From the NCBI GenBank assembly GCA_002368665.1, contig DFEK01000005.1, positions 1 to 64,000 on the forward strand: a stretch of DNA of 64,000 bases, read 5' to 3'. The first letter of the stretch is position 1. Every line of letters begins with the position of its first letter. Shown here piece after piece: positions 43,085 to 53,307 of the stretch. The notes beneath the pieces were generated by a model. It saw only the letters and a list, made by a program, of their open reading frames with translations. It was not told where the DNA came from and made no database searches. Position numbers and translations under genes: made by a program. Origin of the DNA: Lachnospiraceae bacterium UBA3804. GTDB lineage: Bacteria; Bacillota; Clostridia; Lachnospirales; Lachnospiraceae.

Positions 43085-43150
43085 ATATCTGCCGTTATGA
43101 TAAAATTATACTTGTAGTTTCCGATAAAAATCATTCGCGGGGGAGTTGCA

Positions 43151-44080
43151 ATGGAAGAGAAAATCACAGCATTAAAAAAGCAGATGTGCGAATACTTTGT
43201 GGGCAAGGAAAGTGTGGTCGAAAACCTTTTAATCTGCCTGCTGGCGGGAGGCCATGTTCTTCTCGAGGATGTTCCGGGCGTCGGTAAAACCACACTGGCA
43301 AAGACTCTGGCCAAGTCGGTGGAGTGCGATTTCGGACGCATCCAGTTTACCCCCGATACCCTTCCGGGCGATGTCATCGGAACGAGTATCTATAATATGA
43401 AAACCGGAGAATTCACATATCGTGAAGGCTCCATCATGCATCAGATCGTTCTCGCGGACGAGATCAACCGTACCTCCCCGAAGACGCAGGCTTCTTTATT
43501 GGAGGCAATGGAAGAAGGAAAGGTTACGGTGGATGGTAAAACCTATGCCCTTCCGGATCCCTTTATGGTAATTGCTACGCAAAACCCCGTGGAATTTCTG
43601 GGAACCTATCCCCTTCCGGAGGCTCAGACGGACCGTTTCATGATGCGTCTTTCCATCGGCTATCCGGTTCCGGAAGAAGAAATCCGCCTGGCCGGCAATT
43701 TTCTTGCAGGCAAATTTACGGATGAAGTACGAAGCATCTGCAAGGATGAAGACATCAAGAAGATGAAAGATGAGGTCAAAGCCGTTCACTTAAGTGAGGG
43801 CGTGATTCAATATATTCAGGAAATGACCGATATTACCCGTACGGAGAAGCAGTTCGTGCTGGGTGTCAGCCCGCGTGCGATGTTAAGCTTAATCCGCGCA
43901 TCCCAGGCCAGAGCCTATCTGGACGGCCGCGACTATGTAAAGCCCGATGATGTAAAGGATGTTGTGATCAATGTCTTTCATCACAGACTCCGCTTAACGT
44001 CCGAAGCCACCATTCAGGGCGGTGACGTGGACCGTATCATGAAAGAATTATCCCTGAAAGTAAAGGTTCCCATGAAGTAA
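43151..44080 (+). CDS. MoxR-type AAA+ ATPase
   Basis: 309 residues. Walker A GVGKTTLAKT (about 40), Walker B VLADEINR, sensor ATQNPVEFLGTYPLPEAQTDRFM, and the C-terminal helical domain with GVSPRAMLSLIRASQA. MoxR ATPases act as chaperones for metal-ion or complex assembly. It forms the standard three-gene unit with a DUF58 protein and a transglutaminase-like membrane protein, spaced 12 bases and overlapping. GGGGGAG lies before the ATG. Confidence 0.94.
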   Translation: MEEKITALKKQMCEYFVGKESVVENLLICLLAGGHVLLEDVPGVGKTTLAKTLAKSVECDFGRIQFTPDTLPGDVIGTSIYNMKTGEFTYREGSIMHQIVLADEINRTSPKTQASLLEAMEEGKVTVDGKTYALPDPFMVIATQNPVEFLGTYPLPEAQTDRFMMRLSIGYPVPEEEIRLAGNFLAGKFTDEVRSICKDEDIKKMKDEVKAVHLSEGVIQYIQEMTDITRTEKQFVLGVSPRAMLSLIRASQARAYLDGRDYVKPDDVKDVVINVFHHRLRLTSEATIQGGDVDRIMKELSLKVKVPMK

Positions 44081-44092
44081 AGGAGCAGTGCC

Positions 44093-45271
44093 TTGTCAGA
44101 TAAAGTCATGATACGAAACCGCATAATCTTTGCAGTTCTTTGGATTTTGTCGGTGGTGGGCATCAGCTTTTTCGGCGGGCCCATCAGCTACGGCTTTTTT
44201 ACGTTACTTACGCTTCTTCCTATCATAAGCCTTCTGTATCTTTTACTGGTATCCGCCTTCTTTCGGATCTATCAGGAGATCGGAGGCAGAAATCTTGTGG
44301 CCAATCAGCCGCTTCCTTTTTATTTCATTCTGAAAAACGAATTTTTCTTCGGATTCTCGTCCGTCCGCGTTTATTTCTTCTCGAGTTTTTCCACAATCAC
44401 GGATTTGGACGACGGTGTAGAGTATGAACTTCTGCCCAAAACAGGCATCCGTAAAAACACCAATGTGGTCTGCAAATACCGCGGAGAGTATGAAGTCGGG
44501 ATTAAAAGCATCGAAGTCAGGGATTACTTCGGTTTGTTCAAACGCAGATTCAACAATAAGGAAACCCTCCATGTCATCGTAAAACCCGATGTCGTGAAAC
44601 TGACCAATTTAAAGAGTATCCGTTCGGACAAAATGATGACGAGGGAGTCAACCTACCATCCGTCCCGTCCGGATCTTTTGGTCCGCGAATATGTTCCGGG
44701 CGACGATGTGCGTTTCATGCACTGGAAGAGTTCCGCAAGAAGCGGAGAGTTAATGGTGCGTAAAATGACCGGCGAAGAAAGGGAAGGCATCGGTATTGTC
44801 CTGCAGAACCGCCGTTTTAGCGAAGATATCATGGATTATCTCCCGGTGGAGAATCAGATGTTAAAAGCAGCGATTGCGCTTGCTTTCTATTTTACGTCGG
44901 GCAATACACCGGTTCATGCATTTCTCGGAAACGGAGCCGACGGGACAAAGAGCGCAGAGCGCGTGGAGCGTTTTTCGGGGATGCTTGAGTGGTTCTCCAA
45001 AACTCGTTTCCAGTCGGACATTCCCGTGGAAAAGAGCATGGAAGAGATCGGAAAAGATCCGGCGATTTACCGTTGCAAGACGGTTTTCTTCGTGGTAAGC
45101 GAATGGACGGCGGCCACACTTGGTGCCGTCAAAAGGCTGCATGAAAACAATATTTCCACGATCGTGTATTATGTAAGGTCCGGTTCCGTGAAAGAGATTC
45201 CGAAGGTGGATTTGCCCGATGTGGAATTCGTCCTTCTTGATCCCGATGACCGGCTTGAGGAGGTGATGTGA
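44093..45271 (+). CDS. DUF58 membrane protein
   Basis: 392 residues from a TTG start with AAAGGAG seven bases before it. Two membrane helices lie in the first ~60 residues. The DUF58 core is recognised from the VREYVPGDDVRFMHWKSSAR block (about 202-221), with a vWA-like domain around it. Such proteins are partners of MoxR ATPases. Its stop overlaps the start of the next gene. Confidence 0.9.
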   Translation: MSDKVMIRNRIIFAVLWILSVVGISFFGGPISYGFFTLLTLLPIISLLYLLLVSAFFRIYQEIGGRNLVANQPLPFYFILKNEFFFGFSSVRVYFFSSFSTITDLDDGVEYELLPKTGIRKNTNVVCKYRGEYEVGIKSIEVRDYFGLFKRRFNNKETLHVIVKPDVVKLTNLKSIRSDKMMTRESTYHPSRPDLLVREYVPGDDVRFMHWKSSARSGELMVRKMTGEEREGIGIVLQNRRFSEDIMDYLPVENQMLKAAIALAFYFTSGNTPVHAFLGNGADGTKSAERVERFSGMLEWFSKTRFQSDIPVEKSMEEIGKDPAIYRCKTVFFVVSEWTAATLGAVKRLHENNISTIVYYVRSGSVKEIPKVDLPDVEFVLLDPDDRLEEVM

Positions 45272-47472
45272 TGAGTCATTGCCTCCATGATCTGCTTTAC
45301 ATGACACCCATATGTCTGATTGCGACGAGCCTTCTGAAGCCCTATATTAATGCCCCGAAGGATGCGTTTGTCTTCCTGATCGCGCTTTTTGTGCTCGGAA
45401 TTCTGACTTTATTAAAGCATGGGAAAACCCGGTTAAAATTCATCGTTCCCGGAGTGGCGCTTGCGGTGGCGGCGGCTGTTTTACTCATTCGTATGCCCGA
45501 AAACCGAATCGAGTATCTTTGGGAACATCTTTGGATTGCATATTCCGCGGGAATCGGTCTCGGAGCCTTCTTACTCGGATGGCTTTGGGCCGGGAATGCG
45601 GTCGCAAGAAGGATTCTTACCGTGGCAATGCTCGGCGGGCTGATCAGTGATATGATTCTCTGGCAGGTAAGCACCAAGTCCGTGGTGGCGCTCGGCCTTT
45701 TCCTTGTCGTTTCGGAACTTGCCGAAGAAGTTCAGCGTTATTGGAAGAAAAGCGGCTATCCGGAGCGCAAGAAACACCTTGTCTCCATTGCTCCGTTCCT
45801 TTTACTTATGGCCGTTTTGGTATTCTATATTCCGTCGCCCGAGAAACCGGTGGATTGGACTTTTGTGATAAAGGCTGCGCAGAAAGTATCCTCTTTTGTG
45901 CGTTCCCATACGGTCTGGCTGCATAACGGGGAAGAAAATTACGAAGCCGTGATCGGCTTTTCGGACCATGGTACGTTTACGGACAGCCTCGGTGACAGCC
46001 AAAAAGAGATCATGTACTTAACCGTGGAAAACAAAGCCGACGGTGAAATCTACCTTAGCGGAAAGACCTTCGATACCTTTAACGGAAGAAGCTGGAGCGA
46101 GACTTACAGCGAGGACAATACAGACCGCGCATGGGATACCATGGAACTGCTCTGTGCCGTGGATTCTTTCGATTTTGCCAATACAAAGGATTATATCCGA
46201 AGATCCAAAGCAAGGATCCGGTACAGGGATTTCTATACGAATTACTGTTTTGCACCGCCCAAGGCCGTTCCGGAGGGAGAAGGCTATGACGGTATCGTTT
46301 ACAGGCAGAGGGGCGGAAATCTGATGTCTGACAGAAAACTCGGTTACGGTACGGAATATGCGGTTTCTTACTATATCTTAAACAGGGACCATGACCGGTT
46401 TAAGGAATTTCTTACAAACCCAGCGCCCATAGAGGAAAAGAACTGGAACAGGATCAAGAACCAGTACTCCTTTACATCCGGACTAAATTTCGAGGATTAC
46501 CCGAAATACCAAGAAAAGATGAAGCAGATCTACCTTCCGGAAACAAAGATTTCCGACAAGGCGGATGCGTATTTAAAGGATCTTCTAAAAGATGCCGATA
46601 CGGATTATGACAAATTAAGCCGCATCGAAGCCGCACTTTCCGAAATGACCTATACCTGGCAGCCGGGAGAGATTCCGGCGGAGGTCGACAGTGAAGAAGA
46701 ATACCTGGATTATTTCTTATTCGATAAAAAAGAAGGTTACTGCGTACACTATGCGACAGCGTTCGTTCTGATGGCAAGAAGTCAGGGAATTCCCGCAAGA
46801 ATGGTGCAGGGATTCCGTGTCAATGCCAAAGGAGGGGTAACCTTAAGCGTCAAATCCGATACCGGACATGCCTGGGCGGAAGCCTATCTGGAAGGCATCG
46901 GATGGATTACCTTCGATCCGACACCCGGAGAGAGGCATAATCTTTACTGGTTAAGTGCAGAGGAGCGAAGCCAATACGCTTCCTCTTCAAATGATAAGGC
47001 CAAGAATAAAAACGAAAAAACCGAGGACGAGTGGAATCCGGAAACGGAGCCCAAGAAAGAATCGAAACCTTTTGACTTCCGATTCGTGTATATTCCGCTT
47101 GCGGCTGTAGTGCTCTTTGTTTTACTTTTCTTCGTCTTCGACCGTATTATCCGTGCGACGGCGTTCAAAAGACTGCCCGACGAAGAGAAGTTTCTGTCCG
47201 TCTGCAGAAAGAATTTCCGCATTCTGGCGGCTCTGGGATATCCCATGGAGCAAGGAGAAACACCTGCCGAATTTGCAAAGAGAGTGGCGGACAAGTCAGA
47301 GGCGGAGGAATATGCTTTTATCAAAGAATACGAAAGAGTCTGCTACTCCGATAAGGGGCTTTCCGGGAATGCACTGGATACGGCATTTGGAGACAGAGAG
47401 CTTCTGTATCGGACGATCCGTAAGAAGAAAGGAAAGTTCCTTACGTATCTTTTATTGAAACTGTCCCGTTAA
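45271..47472 (+). CDS. Transglutaminase-like membrane protein (TgpA type)
   Basis: 733 residues. Five or six membrane helices occupy about residues 1-190, then an external domain with a transglutaminase core: catalytic Cys in KEGYCVHYATAFVLMARSQG, His in TGHAWAEAYL and Asp in WITFDPTPG. A second membrane helix (about 610-630) precedes a cytoplasmic DUF4129-like tail. The protein may act on peptides or cell-wall material. Start at 45271 has AGGAGGTGA before it; a GTG one codon earlier is possible. Confidence 0.9.
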   Translation: MSHCLHDLLYMTPICLIATSLLKPYINAPKDAFVFLIALFVLGILTLLKHGKTRLKFIVPGVALAVAAAVLLIRMPENRIEYLWEHLWIAYSAGIGLGAFLLGWLWAGNAVARRILTVAMLGGLISDMILWQVSTKSVVALGLFLVVSELAEEVQRYWKKSGYPERKKHLVSIAPFLLLMAVLVFYIPSPEKPVDWTFVIKAAQKVSSFVRSHTVWLHNGEENYEAVIGFSDHGTFTDSLGDSQKEIMYLTVENKADGEIYLSGKTFDTFNGRSWSETYSEDNTDRAWDTMELLCAVDSFDFANTKDYIRRSKARIRYRDFYTNYCFAPPKAVPEGEGYDGIVYRQRGGNLMSDRKLGYGTEYAVSYYILNRDHDRFKEFLTNPAPIEEKNWNRIKNQYSFTSGLNFEDYPKYQEKMKQIYLPETKISDKADAYLKDLLKDADTDYDKLSRIEAALSEMTYTWQPGEIPAEVDSEEEYLDYFLFDKKEGYCVHYATAFVLMARSQGIPARMVQGFRVNAKGGVTLSVKSDTGHAWAEAYLEGIGWITFDPTPGERHNLYWLSAEERSQYASSSNDKAKNKNEKTEDEWNPETEPKKESKPFDFRFVYIPLAAVVLFVLLFFVFDRIIRATAFKRLPDEEKFLSVCRKNFRILAALGYPMEQGETPAEFAKRVADKSEAEEYAFIKEYERVCYSDKGLSGNALDTAFGDRELLYRTIRKKKGKFLTYLLLKLSR

Positions 47473-47573
47473 AGAATCCGGATACGGCTTTCTTCGTTTA
47501 CAAAAAGCGGAAATTTCTATATACTGAAAGACAGAGCGGAAACGCGAAATTGCAAGAAAGAAAGGGTATTATT

Positions 47574-48095
47574 ATGGCACAGAATCCTATTGTTACCATT
47601 ACCATGGAAGACGGCTCCGTAATGAAGGCGGAACTGTATCCCGAAATTGCACCGCAGAGTGTATACAATTTTATTTCCCTAATTCAGAAAAAATTCTATG
47701 ACGGCCTGATTTTCCACCGTGTTATCAGCGGATTCATGATTCAGGGAGGAGATCCTGAAGGAATCGGCATCGGCGGACCCGGCTATCATATCAAGGGTGA
47801 GTTTAAGATTAATGGTTTTGAGAATGACTTAAAGCATACGGAGGGCGTTTTATCCATGGCAAGAGCACAGAATCCCGACTCTGCCGGAAGCCAGTTCTTC
47901 ATTATGCATAAGGATTCTCCGTTCCTGGACGGACAGTATGCCGCATTCGGCAAACTCATCGAGGGCATGGATGTTGTGAATGCCATTGCGGAAGTACCGA
48001 CCGACTACGCCGATAAGCCTCTAAAACCGCAGAGAATGCAGACGGTTACGGTAGAAACCTTCGGCGTGGACTATCCGGAACCGGATCACGTATAA
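47574..48095 (+). CDS. Cyclophilin-type peptidyl-prolyl isomerase
   Basis: 173 residues, cytoplasmic. Cyclophilin core: FHRVISGFMIQGGDPEGIGIGGPGY (split here by recall of segments), LSMARAQNPDSAGSQFFI and FLDGQYAAFGKLIEGMDVV. The catalytic Arg lies in FHRV. It speeds proline isomerisation in folding proteins. The start at 47574 follows AAAGGG; a longer frame from 47550 is unlikely. Confidence 0.93.
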   Translation: MAQNPIVTITMEDGSVMKAELYPEIAPQSVYNFISLIQKKFYDGLIFHRVISGFMIQGGDPEGIGIGGPGYHIKGEFKINGFENDLKHTEGVLSMARAQNPDSAGSQFFIMHKDSPFLDGQYAAFGKLIEGMDVVNAIAEVPTDYADKPLKPQRMQTVTVETFGVDYPEPDHV

Positions 48096-48257
48096 TCAGG
48101 GCGTTCATGATTTGTTCATAAACAATTTACAGAATGTTGATTTGGAAAACATTGTTTGTACATTTATCCCTAGTAGTATAATAAACATAAGAAGTCTCCT
48201 CCTTCTTAAGTGGATAGCAAAACAATTGTGATATTTCAAATAACTTTTTCAGATTGA

Positions 48258-48285
48258 ATGCCCGAGTGTGAAAACATTCGGGCAT
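48258..48285 (+). other. Hairpin in the intergenic region before pgeF
   Basis: Eleven-base stem ATGCCCGAGTG / CATTCGGGCAT with loop TGAAAA. No clear T-run follows. A TATAAT-like -10 at about 48177 lies upstream, so the hairpin would be in the leader of the gene at 48332. Nothing else is seen in 48096-48331. Confidence 0.6.
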
Positions 48286-48331
48286 CCTCCCGTTTTAGGG
48301 GTATTTCTAAGCTAAGAAGGAAATCCATTCG

Positions 48332-49144
48332 ATGAAAGAAAATTATAAAAACGAAGTGCGCTACTATACGTTTCCGGCATTTGACGAATATCCGGAAATC
48401 GTGCATGCGTTTACTTCGAGAGAGTGCGGAGTCAGCACCGGTTATTATTCTTCCCTGAATATGGGTATCCATACGGGCGATGATTTGGAGAATGTCAAAA
48501 CGAATTACCGCATTCTTTGCAAGACCCTGGATTTAAATCCGGACAATATCGTGCTGGCTAATTTGGAGCACGGGAACAATATCCGTAATGTCACGAAGGA
48601 AGATGCCGGAGCCGGTGTTTTCCGTGATTTCCCGTATGAGGGTACGGACGGACTCTTAACCGATGAGCCGGGACTGATTTTGACCGCAACTTTTGCGGAC
48701 TGTGTCCCGATTTTTTACTATGATCCGGTTAGGAAGGTCGTCGGCATTGCACATTCCGGCTGGAAGGGCACGGCGCAGGAAATCGGTTCGAAGATGGTGG
48801 AGAGGATGCAGTCGGACTACGGCTGTAAGGTGGAAAACATCATTGCCGGAATCGGGCCGAGCATCGGAATGTGCTGTTTTGAAACCGACGCGGATGTTTT
48901 CACGGAGTTTGTGGAATTTCCGTACCTGGACGATGCCTGGTTTTATAAAAAGGACAACGGCAAATTCGACATCGACCTGTGGCGGATCAATTTGGAAATG
49001 CTTCTGTATGCGGGTATTCCGGAGGATAATATCCATATTTCCGGACTCTGTACCTGCTGCAATTCGGATATTTTCTTTTCCCACCGTGCAAGCGGCGGCA
49101 AAAGAGGAACCATGGCGGGTATTATCAGTTTAAAGGGGGAATAA
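48332..49144 (+). CDS. pgeF: Peptidoglycan editing factor PgeF / YfiH-family copper oxidase
   Basis: 270 residues. Family blocks: FTSRECGVSTGYYSSLNMG, VLANLEHGNNI, DGLLTDEPGLILTATFADCVPIF, AHSGWKGTAQEIGSKMV and the C-terminal CNSDIFFSHRASGGKRGTMAG. The conserved Cys and His residues (CVPIF and HSGW) correspond to the metal and active site of YfiH. The enzyme removes mis-added residues from cell-wall precursors in E. coli. AGAAGGA precedes the ATG. It lies one base before the next gene. Confidence 0.9.
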   Translation: MKENYKNEVRYYTFPAFDEYPEIVHAFTSRECGVSTGYYSSLNMGIHTGDDLENVKTNYRILCKTLDLNPDNIVLANLEHGNNIRNVTKEDAGAGVFRDFPYEGTDGLLTDEPGLILTATFADCVPIFYYDPVRKVVGIAHSGWKGTAQEIGSKMVERMQSDYGCKVENIIAGIGPSIGMCCFETDADVFTEFVEFPYLDDAWFYKKDNGKFDIDLWRINLEMLLYAGIPEDNIHISGLCTCCNSDIFFSHRASGGKRGTMAGIISLKGE

Positions 49145-49145
49145 G

Positions 49146-50573
49146 ATGTTCAGAGATGATTTTGTATTCGGCGTTGCGTCAAGCGCATACCAGGTAGAAG
49201 GAACCGGAGACGAGCTTCCGAGAGGCAAATGTATCTGGGATACTTTTTCCGAAACAAATCCGATGAATACCAAGGGCGGAAACGGCCTTACCGCATGCGA
49301 CCACATGCATCGCTATAAAGAAGATTTTGCAATGATGAAGGAACTGGGCATCAAAGCCTATCGTTTCTCCATCAACTGGTGCAGAATTATTCCGGATGGC
49401 GTGGGAGAAGTCTCCGAAGAGGGCGTTGCTTTCTATCGTGATTTAATCTCTTCCATGATCGCAAACGGCATTACGCCTTATCTTACACTGTATCACTGGG
49501 ATCTTCCGCAGGCGCTCGAAGATAAAGGCGGCTGGGTGAATCCGGATATTGTGGATGCATTCGGCAAGTATGCGCGCGTGGTGGCGGAACGTTTTTCCGA
49601 CCTGGTGGAGTATTTCTTTACGATCAACGAGCCGCAGTGCGTCATCGGACTCGGCTACGTGGTAGGTGTACACGCACCCGGAAAGAAGCTTGGCTACAAA
49701 GAGACAACGCAGGCAGCATTAAACCTGCTTAAGGCTCACGGAACGGCGGTAAAAGCTCTGCGTGAGTTCTCCGTACGTCCGGTAAAAATCGGTTACGCAC
49801 CAACCTGTACGGTGCCGATTCCAGCAACGGATTCTCCCGAGGATATCGCTGCAGCAAGAAAGAAATATTTCTCGATTACGAAGGATACCTGGGACTGGGC
49901 GTGGACGGTGGCACTTTTCTCCGATCCCGTTGTTCTCGGAACATTCCCGGAAGACTTTAAGGAAATCTTTAAAGACGATATGCCGGATATTACCGAGGAG
50001 GATATTAAGCTGATCCATCAGCCGATCGATTTCCTCGGACAGAATATTTACAACGGATACTATATCAAAGCAGGTGAAAACGGCGAACCGGCGGATGTAA
50101 AGCCTTACCCGGGCTATCAGGAGACCGGTGTTCACTGGCCTATCATGGAGGAATGCTTATACTGGGGTGCAAGATTTGCATATGAACGCTATAAGCTTCC
50201 CATCTTCATTACGGAGAACGGAATGGCCTGTCATGATGCAATCTCGCTGGACGGCAAAGTGCATGATCCGAACCGAATCGATTTCCTTGACCGCTATCTT
50301 TCCGCTCTGCAGCAGGCAGCGGATGACGGCGTCGACGTAAGAGGATATTTCTTATGGTCCGTAATGGACAATTTCGAATGGGACCAGGGATACCACGGAA
50401 GATTCGGTATCATTTATACCGATTTCGTCACCTTAAAGAGAATTCCGAAGGACAGTGCTTACTGGTACAAAGAAGTGATGGATTCCAACGGCAAAACACT
50501 GGCCATCAACAACGGACGCTGGAAGCGAAGCGCCAGATGGCAGCAGGAAGAAAGTTCGAATATAACAAACTGA
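49146..50573 (+). CDS. GH1 family beta-glucosidase
   Basis: 475 residues. Glycoside hydrolase family 1: N-terminal FVFGVASSAYQVEG, acid/base Glu in TINEPQ (about residue 166), nucleophile Glu in ITENGMA (about 357), and the substrate-binding SVMDNFEWDQGYHGRFGI. No signal peptide, so it acts in the cytoplasm on imported beta-glucosides; absence of the phospho-sugar pocket cannot be judged. AAGGGGGAATA lies before the ATG, and it overlaps the pgeF end region with a one-base gap, which suggests co-transcription. Confidence 0.93.
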   Translation: MFRDDFVFGVASSAYQVEGTGDELPRGKCIWDTFSETNPMNTKGGNGLTACDHMHRYKEDFAMMKELGIKAYRFSINWCRIIPDGVGEVSEEGVAFYRDLISSMIANGITPYLTLYHWDLPQALEDKGGWVNPDIVDAFGKYARVVAERFSDLVEYFFTINEPQCVIGLGYVVGVHAPGKKLGYKETTQAALNLLKAHGTAVKALREFSVRPVKIGYAPTCTVPIPATDSPEDIAAARKKYFSITKDTWDWAWTVALFSDPVVLGTFPEDFKEIFKDDMPDITEEDIKLIHQPIDFLGQNIYNGYYIKAGENGEPADVKPYPGYQETGVHWPIMEECLYWGARFAYERYKLPIFITENGMACHDAISLDGKVHDPNRIDFLDRYLSALQQAADDGVDVRGYFLWSVMDNFEWDQGYHGRFGIIYTDFVTLKRIPKDSAYWYKEVMDSNGKTLAINNGRWKRSARWQQEESSNITN

Positions 50574-50587
50574 TTATATAAAATAAA

Positions 50588-50616
50588 AGCCCGCCTCATA
50601 CGAGACGGGTTTTTCT
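50588..50616 (+). terminator. Rho-independent terminator after GH1 gene
   Basis: Stem AGCCCGCCTC / GAGACGGGTT with loop ATAC and a T-run; it faces the end of the minus-strand gene at 50652. Confidence 0.85.
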
Positions 50617-50651
50617 AACTCTTAAATGGAAATACCGTTATAGTATAACTC

Positions 50652-51677
50652 TTAATTCAGTATTTGTGTAATATTACCGTTTTCATCCCTGACAAAATCA
50701 TGTGCCTTGACCGGTGCTCCGCAGTGGGGGCATGTGGTATGCATTCCGATAATATAGATTCCGCCGCAGTATTCACAGGATTCCTGATCGACGACCTGCA
50801 GATTGCAGGCTTGTGCCTTACGGTAGTAGCTTTCACGGATCGGATGAAGATTGGCAAGTCCGAAAACGAAAAGCGTGAATAAAGAAGGAACCAAAAGTGA
50901 AGCAAGTAATATGGGCTTATGAACGGTTTTCTTCATCAGTTCGGGGGTTAGCTCCCGTAACGATTCGGCAAAGGCATCTCCTACTTCATACTGCACTCTC
51001 TGCAGAAGTTTCTTATGACACGAATCGATGAATTTGGCGGTCTTTTCCTCGGTCAGGATCTTATCGGTATCATCTCCCTGCATGGCTTCCCAGTACCAGT
51101 CTTCAAAACCGTCGTCCTGGATGGTTTCGGAGTAGACGATTAACCAATGGGATTCATCTTTAAAACGGTTTAAGTATTCGTCGTATGCATAGTTTTCAAG
51201 GCTTGAATAATTGCCCTGCCAGGTATCGTTTGTGATGGTAATCACTGCAGGAACAACACCGCTTTCGTCGTAAAACTCCTGCATGGCGGCTTTTAATTCG
51301 GTTTGGTCGCCCAATACTCCGATCTGGTCTTCAATGATGATTTCCGTATCCGAAGGAGTCAGTTTCTTCGGTATTTCGATGGAATGAATTGAACCGAAAA
51401 TCATGATAAACAACATCGGAGCGACAAGGAAAATCAGCATAAAGACCAGAGTAACAAGAGTCGTCTTTAAGTTGTCCCCCTTGGTGATGTCGTAGTTGGA
51501 ATATACAAAATGAGGTTTATGATTCCGGTAATAGACGTATCTGGTCGAGCCCGAGAAGGAAGAAGTACTCACCCGGTGGGAACTTCCACCGCTACGGGAT
51601 GAACCTGAGGATCTGTGGGAATGGGAACCACCGTGAGAACCGCCCCCGTGCGATCCGCCGCCTGATGAATGTGGCAT
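50652..51677 (-). CDS. Ser/Gly/His-rich membrane protein with TPM-like domain and zinc ribbon
   Basis: 341 residues. The first ~50 residues are Ser/Gly/His-rich (SGGGSHGGGSHGG). Membrane helix at about 75-100, then an external domain (DQIGVLGDQTELKAAMQEFY, VPAVITITND) resembling TPM repeat proteins, a second helix at about 255-278 and a C-terminal zinc-ribbon (CEYCGG ... CPHCG). GAAAGGAGA precedes the ATG. The organisation resembles the gene at 33670, though order of parts differs. Function unknown. Confidence 0.75.
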   Translation of the reverse strand: MPHSSGGGSHGGGSHGGSHSHRSSGSSRSGGSSHRVSTSSFSGSTRYVYYRNHKPHFVYSNYDITKGDNLKTTLVTLVFMLIFLVAPMLFIMIFGSIHSIEIPKKLTPSDTEIIIEDQIGVLGDQTELKAAMQEFYDESGVVPAVITITNDTWQGNYSSLENYAYDEYLNRFKDESHWLIVYSETIQDDGFEDWYWEAMQGDDTDKILTEEKTAKFIDSCHKKLLQRVQYEVGDAFAESLRELTPELMKKTVHKPILLASLLVPSLFTLFVFGLANLHPIRESYYRKAQACNLQVVDQESCEYCGGIYIIGMHTTCPHCGAPVKAHDFVRDENGNITQILN

Positions 51678-51834
51678 GTTATGTTTCTCCTTTCGGAATG
51701 AGTAACATTGTTTAATTCTACAGAATCAGTATAGAAAAAAACACGGCCGTTTGCAATCGGAAAGCAATTTACAAACGCAAAGTTTTTTACTATACTTAAT
51801 CAGAACTTTATTATCACAAAAGAGGATAAATACC

Positions 51835-53025
51835 ATGATTAATCAGGAATTCAAAGACATGATTCAGGCACCCAGTGTCATTCGTGCACTGGCAGGATAC
51901 GCAAACCAGAGAGGAAAGGAAATCGGATATGAGAACGTATTCGACTATTCCCTCGGAAATCCTTCCGTTCCGGTACCGGAGAAACTGACCGAAACGATGA
52001 TCGAACTTCTGCAGACCAAGGACAGTTCGTTCCTTCACGGTTACAGCCCGAACCCCGGAAATCCGGTTTCCAGAGAGGTGACCGCGGATTTCTTAAACCG
52101 CAAATTCGGAATGGATTATACGATGGAACATATCTTTATGACCTCCGGTGCGGCAGGTGCCGTGGCACATGCCCTGCGCTGCGTAACCAAGCCGGGCGAT
52201 GAAGTAATGACTTTTGCACCGTTTTTCCCGGAGTACAATCCGTATGTCAATAAAACAGGCGCAATTCTGAAAGTCGTTCCTGCGGATACCACGTCTTTCC
52301 AGATTAATTTCGATGCGTTTGAAGAGATGCTCAACCCGAAGGTAAATGCGGTATTGATCAATACCCCGAACAATCCTTCCGGTATCGTGTACTCGACGGA
52401 GACGATAAAGAAACTTGCGGAGATTCTGACCGATAAGCAGAAAGAATACGGCCATGATATTTTCATTATTTCCGACGAACCGTATCGTGAGATTGTGTTT
52501 GCCGGCGTGGATGCTCCGTATGTATCGAAGTTCTATGACAATACGATTTCCTGCTATTCCTATTCCAAGTCGATGTCGATTCCCGGTGAGAGACTTGGTT
52601 ATGTGGCAGTAAATCCCCGTGCAACGGATGCGAAACTCATCGTTCCGATGTGCTGCCAGATCTCCAGAGGAACCGGTCATAACTGCCCGGCATCCTTAAT
52701 CCAGATCGCGGTTGCAAAATGCATCGACTTAACCTCCGATCTGTCCGTATACGAGACCAACATGAACATCCTTTATAAGGAACTCGTTGATCTCGGATTC
52801 GAAGTTGTGAAGCCCGGCGGAACCTTCTACATCTTCCCCAAGGCACTTGAAGAAGATGCAAATGCATTCTCCGAGAAGGCCAAGAAATACGATCTGATCC
52901 TGGTTCCTTCCGACTCCTTCGGGGTTAAGGGATATTTCCGTATGGCATATTGCATCGACACCGAGAAAGTGGAGAGATCTTTAGACGCTCTTCGCAGATT
53001 TGTCAAGACCGAATACGGAAAATAA
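51835..53025 (+). CDS. PLP-dependent aminotransferase (AspC-like)
   Basis: 396 residues, fold-type I class I/II aminotransferase. PLP-binding Lys in SYSKSMSIPGERLGY (about 241), and NTPNNPSG, ISDEPYRE and the C-terminal Arg in KGYFRMAYC. It catalyses amino-group transfer to 2-oxoglutarate; the amino acid substrate cannot be named. Start at 51835 is chosen over the upstream frame (51751) because of GAGGATAAA and the family-typical beginning. The gene stands alone. Confidence 0.9.
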   Translation: MINQEFKDMIQAPSVIRALAGYANQRGKEIGYENVFDYSLGNPSVPVPEKLTETMIELLQTKDSSFLHGYSPNPGNPVSREVTADFLNRKFGMDYTMEHIFMTSGAAGAVAHALRCVTKPGDEVMTFAPFFPEYNPYVNKTGAILKVVPADTTSFQINFDAFEEMLNPKVNAVLINTPNNPSGIVYSTETIKKLAEILTDKQKEYGHDIFIISDEPYREIVFAGVDAPYVSKFYDNTISCYSYSKSMSIPGERLGYVAVNPRATDAKLIVPMCCQISRGTGHNCPASLIQIAVAKCIDLTSDLSVYETNMNILYKELVDLGFEVVKPGGTFYIFPKALEEDANAFSEKAKKYDLILVPSDSFGVKGYFRMAYCIDTEKVERSLDALRRFVKTEYGK

Positions 53026-53307
53026 TGCTGAAAAGAAAATTAAAAAGGGGATTGTAAAATTCTTTTTAAGTAAAAACAGAGAAAAAACGCAATATTTATT
53101 GTGCATTATAGACAATAAAACCGTGAAACCCTTTTGCAATATGGGTAAAAAAGCAGAAAATGGCCGCAAACCTTTGACTTTTCAAGGATTTTGCATTAAA
53201 CTTTCCTTAGTTTATGGGGGACCATAGATTGTATATTTTGTCATATTAGATATATTCACTATCAACTTATTCGACACGTTAACCGTGAAAGGAAGGAGTC
53301 AGGAATC

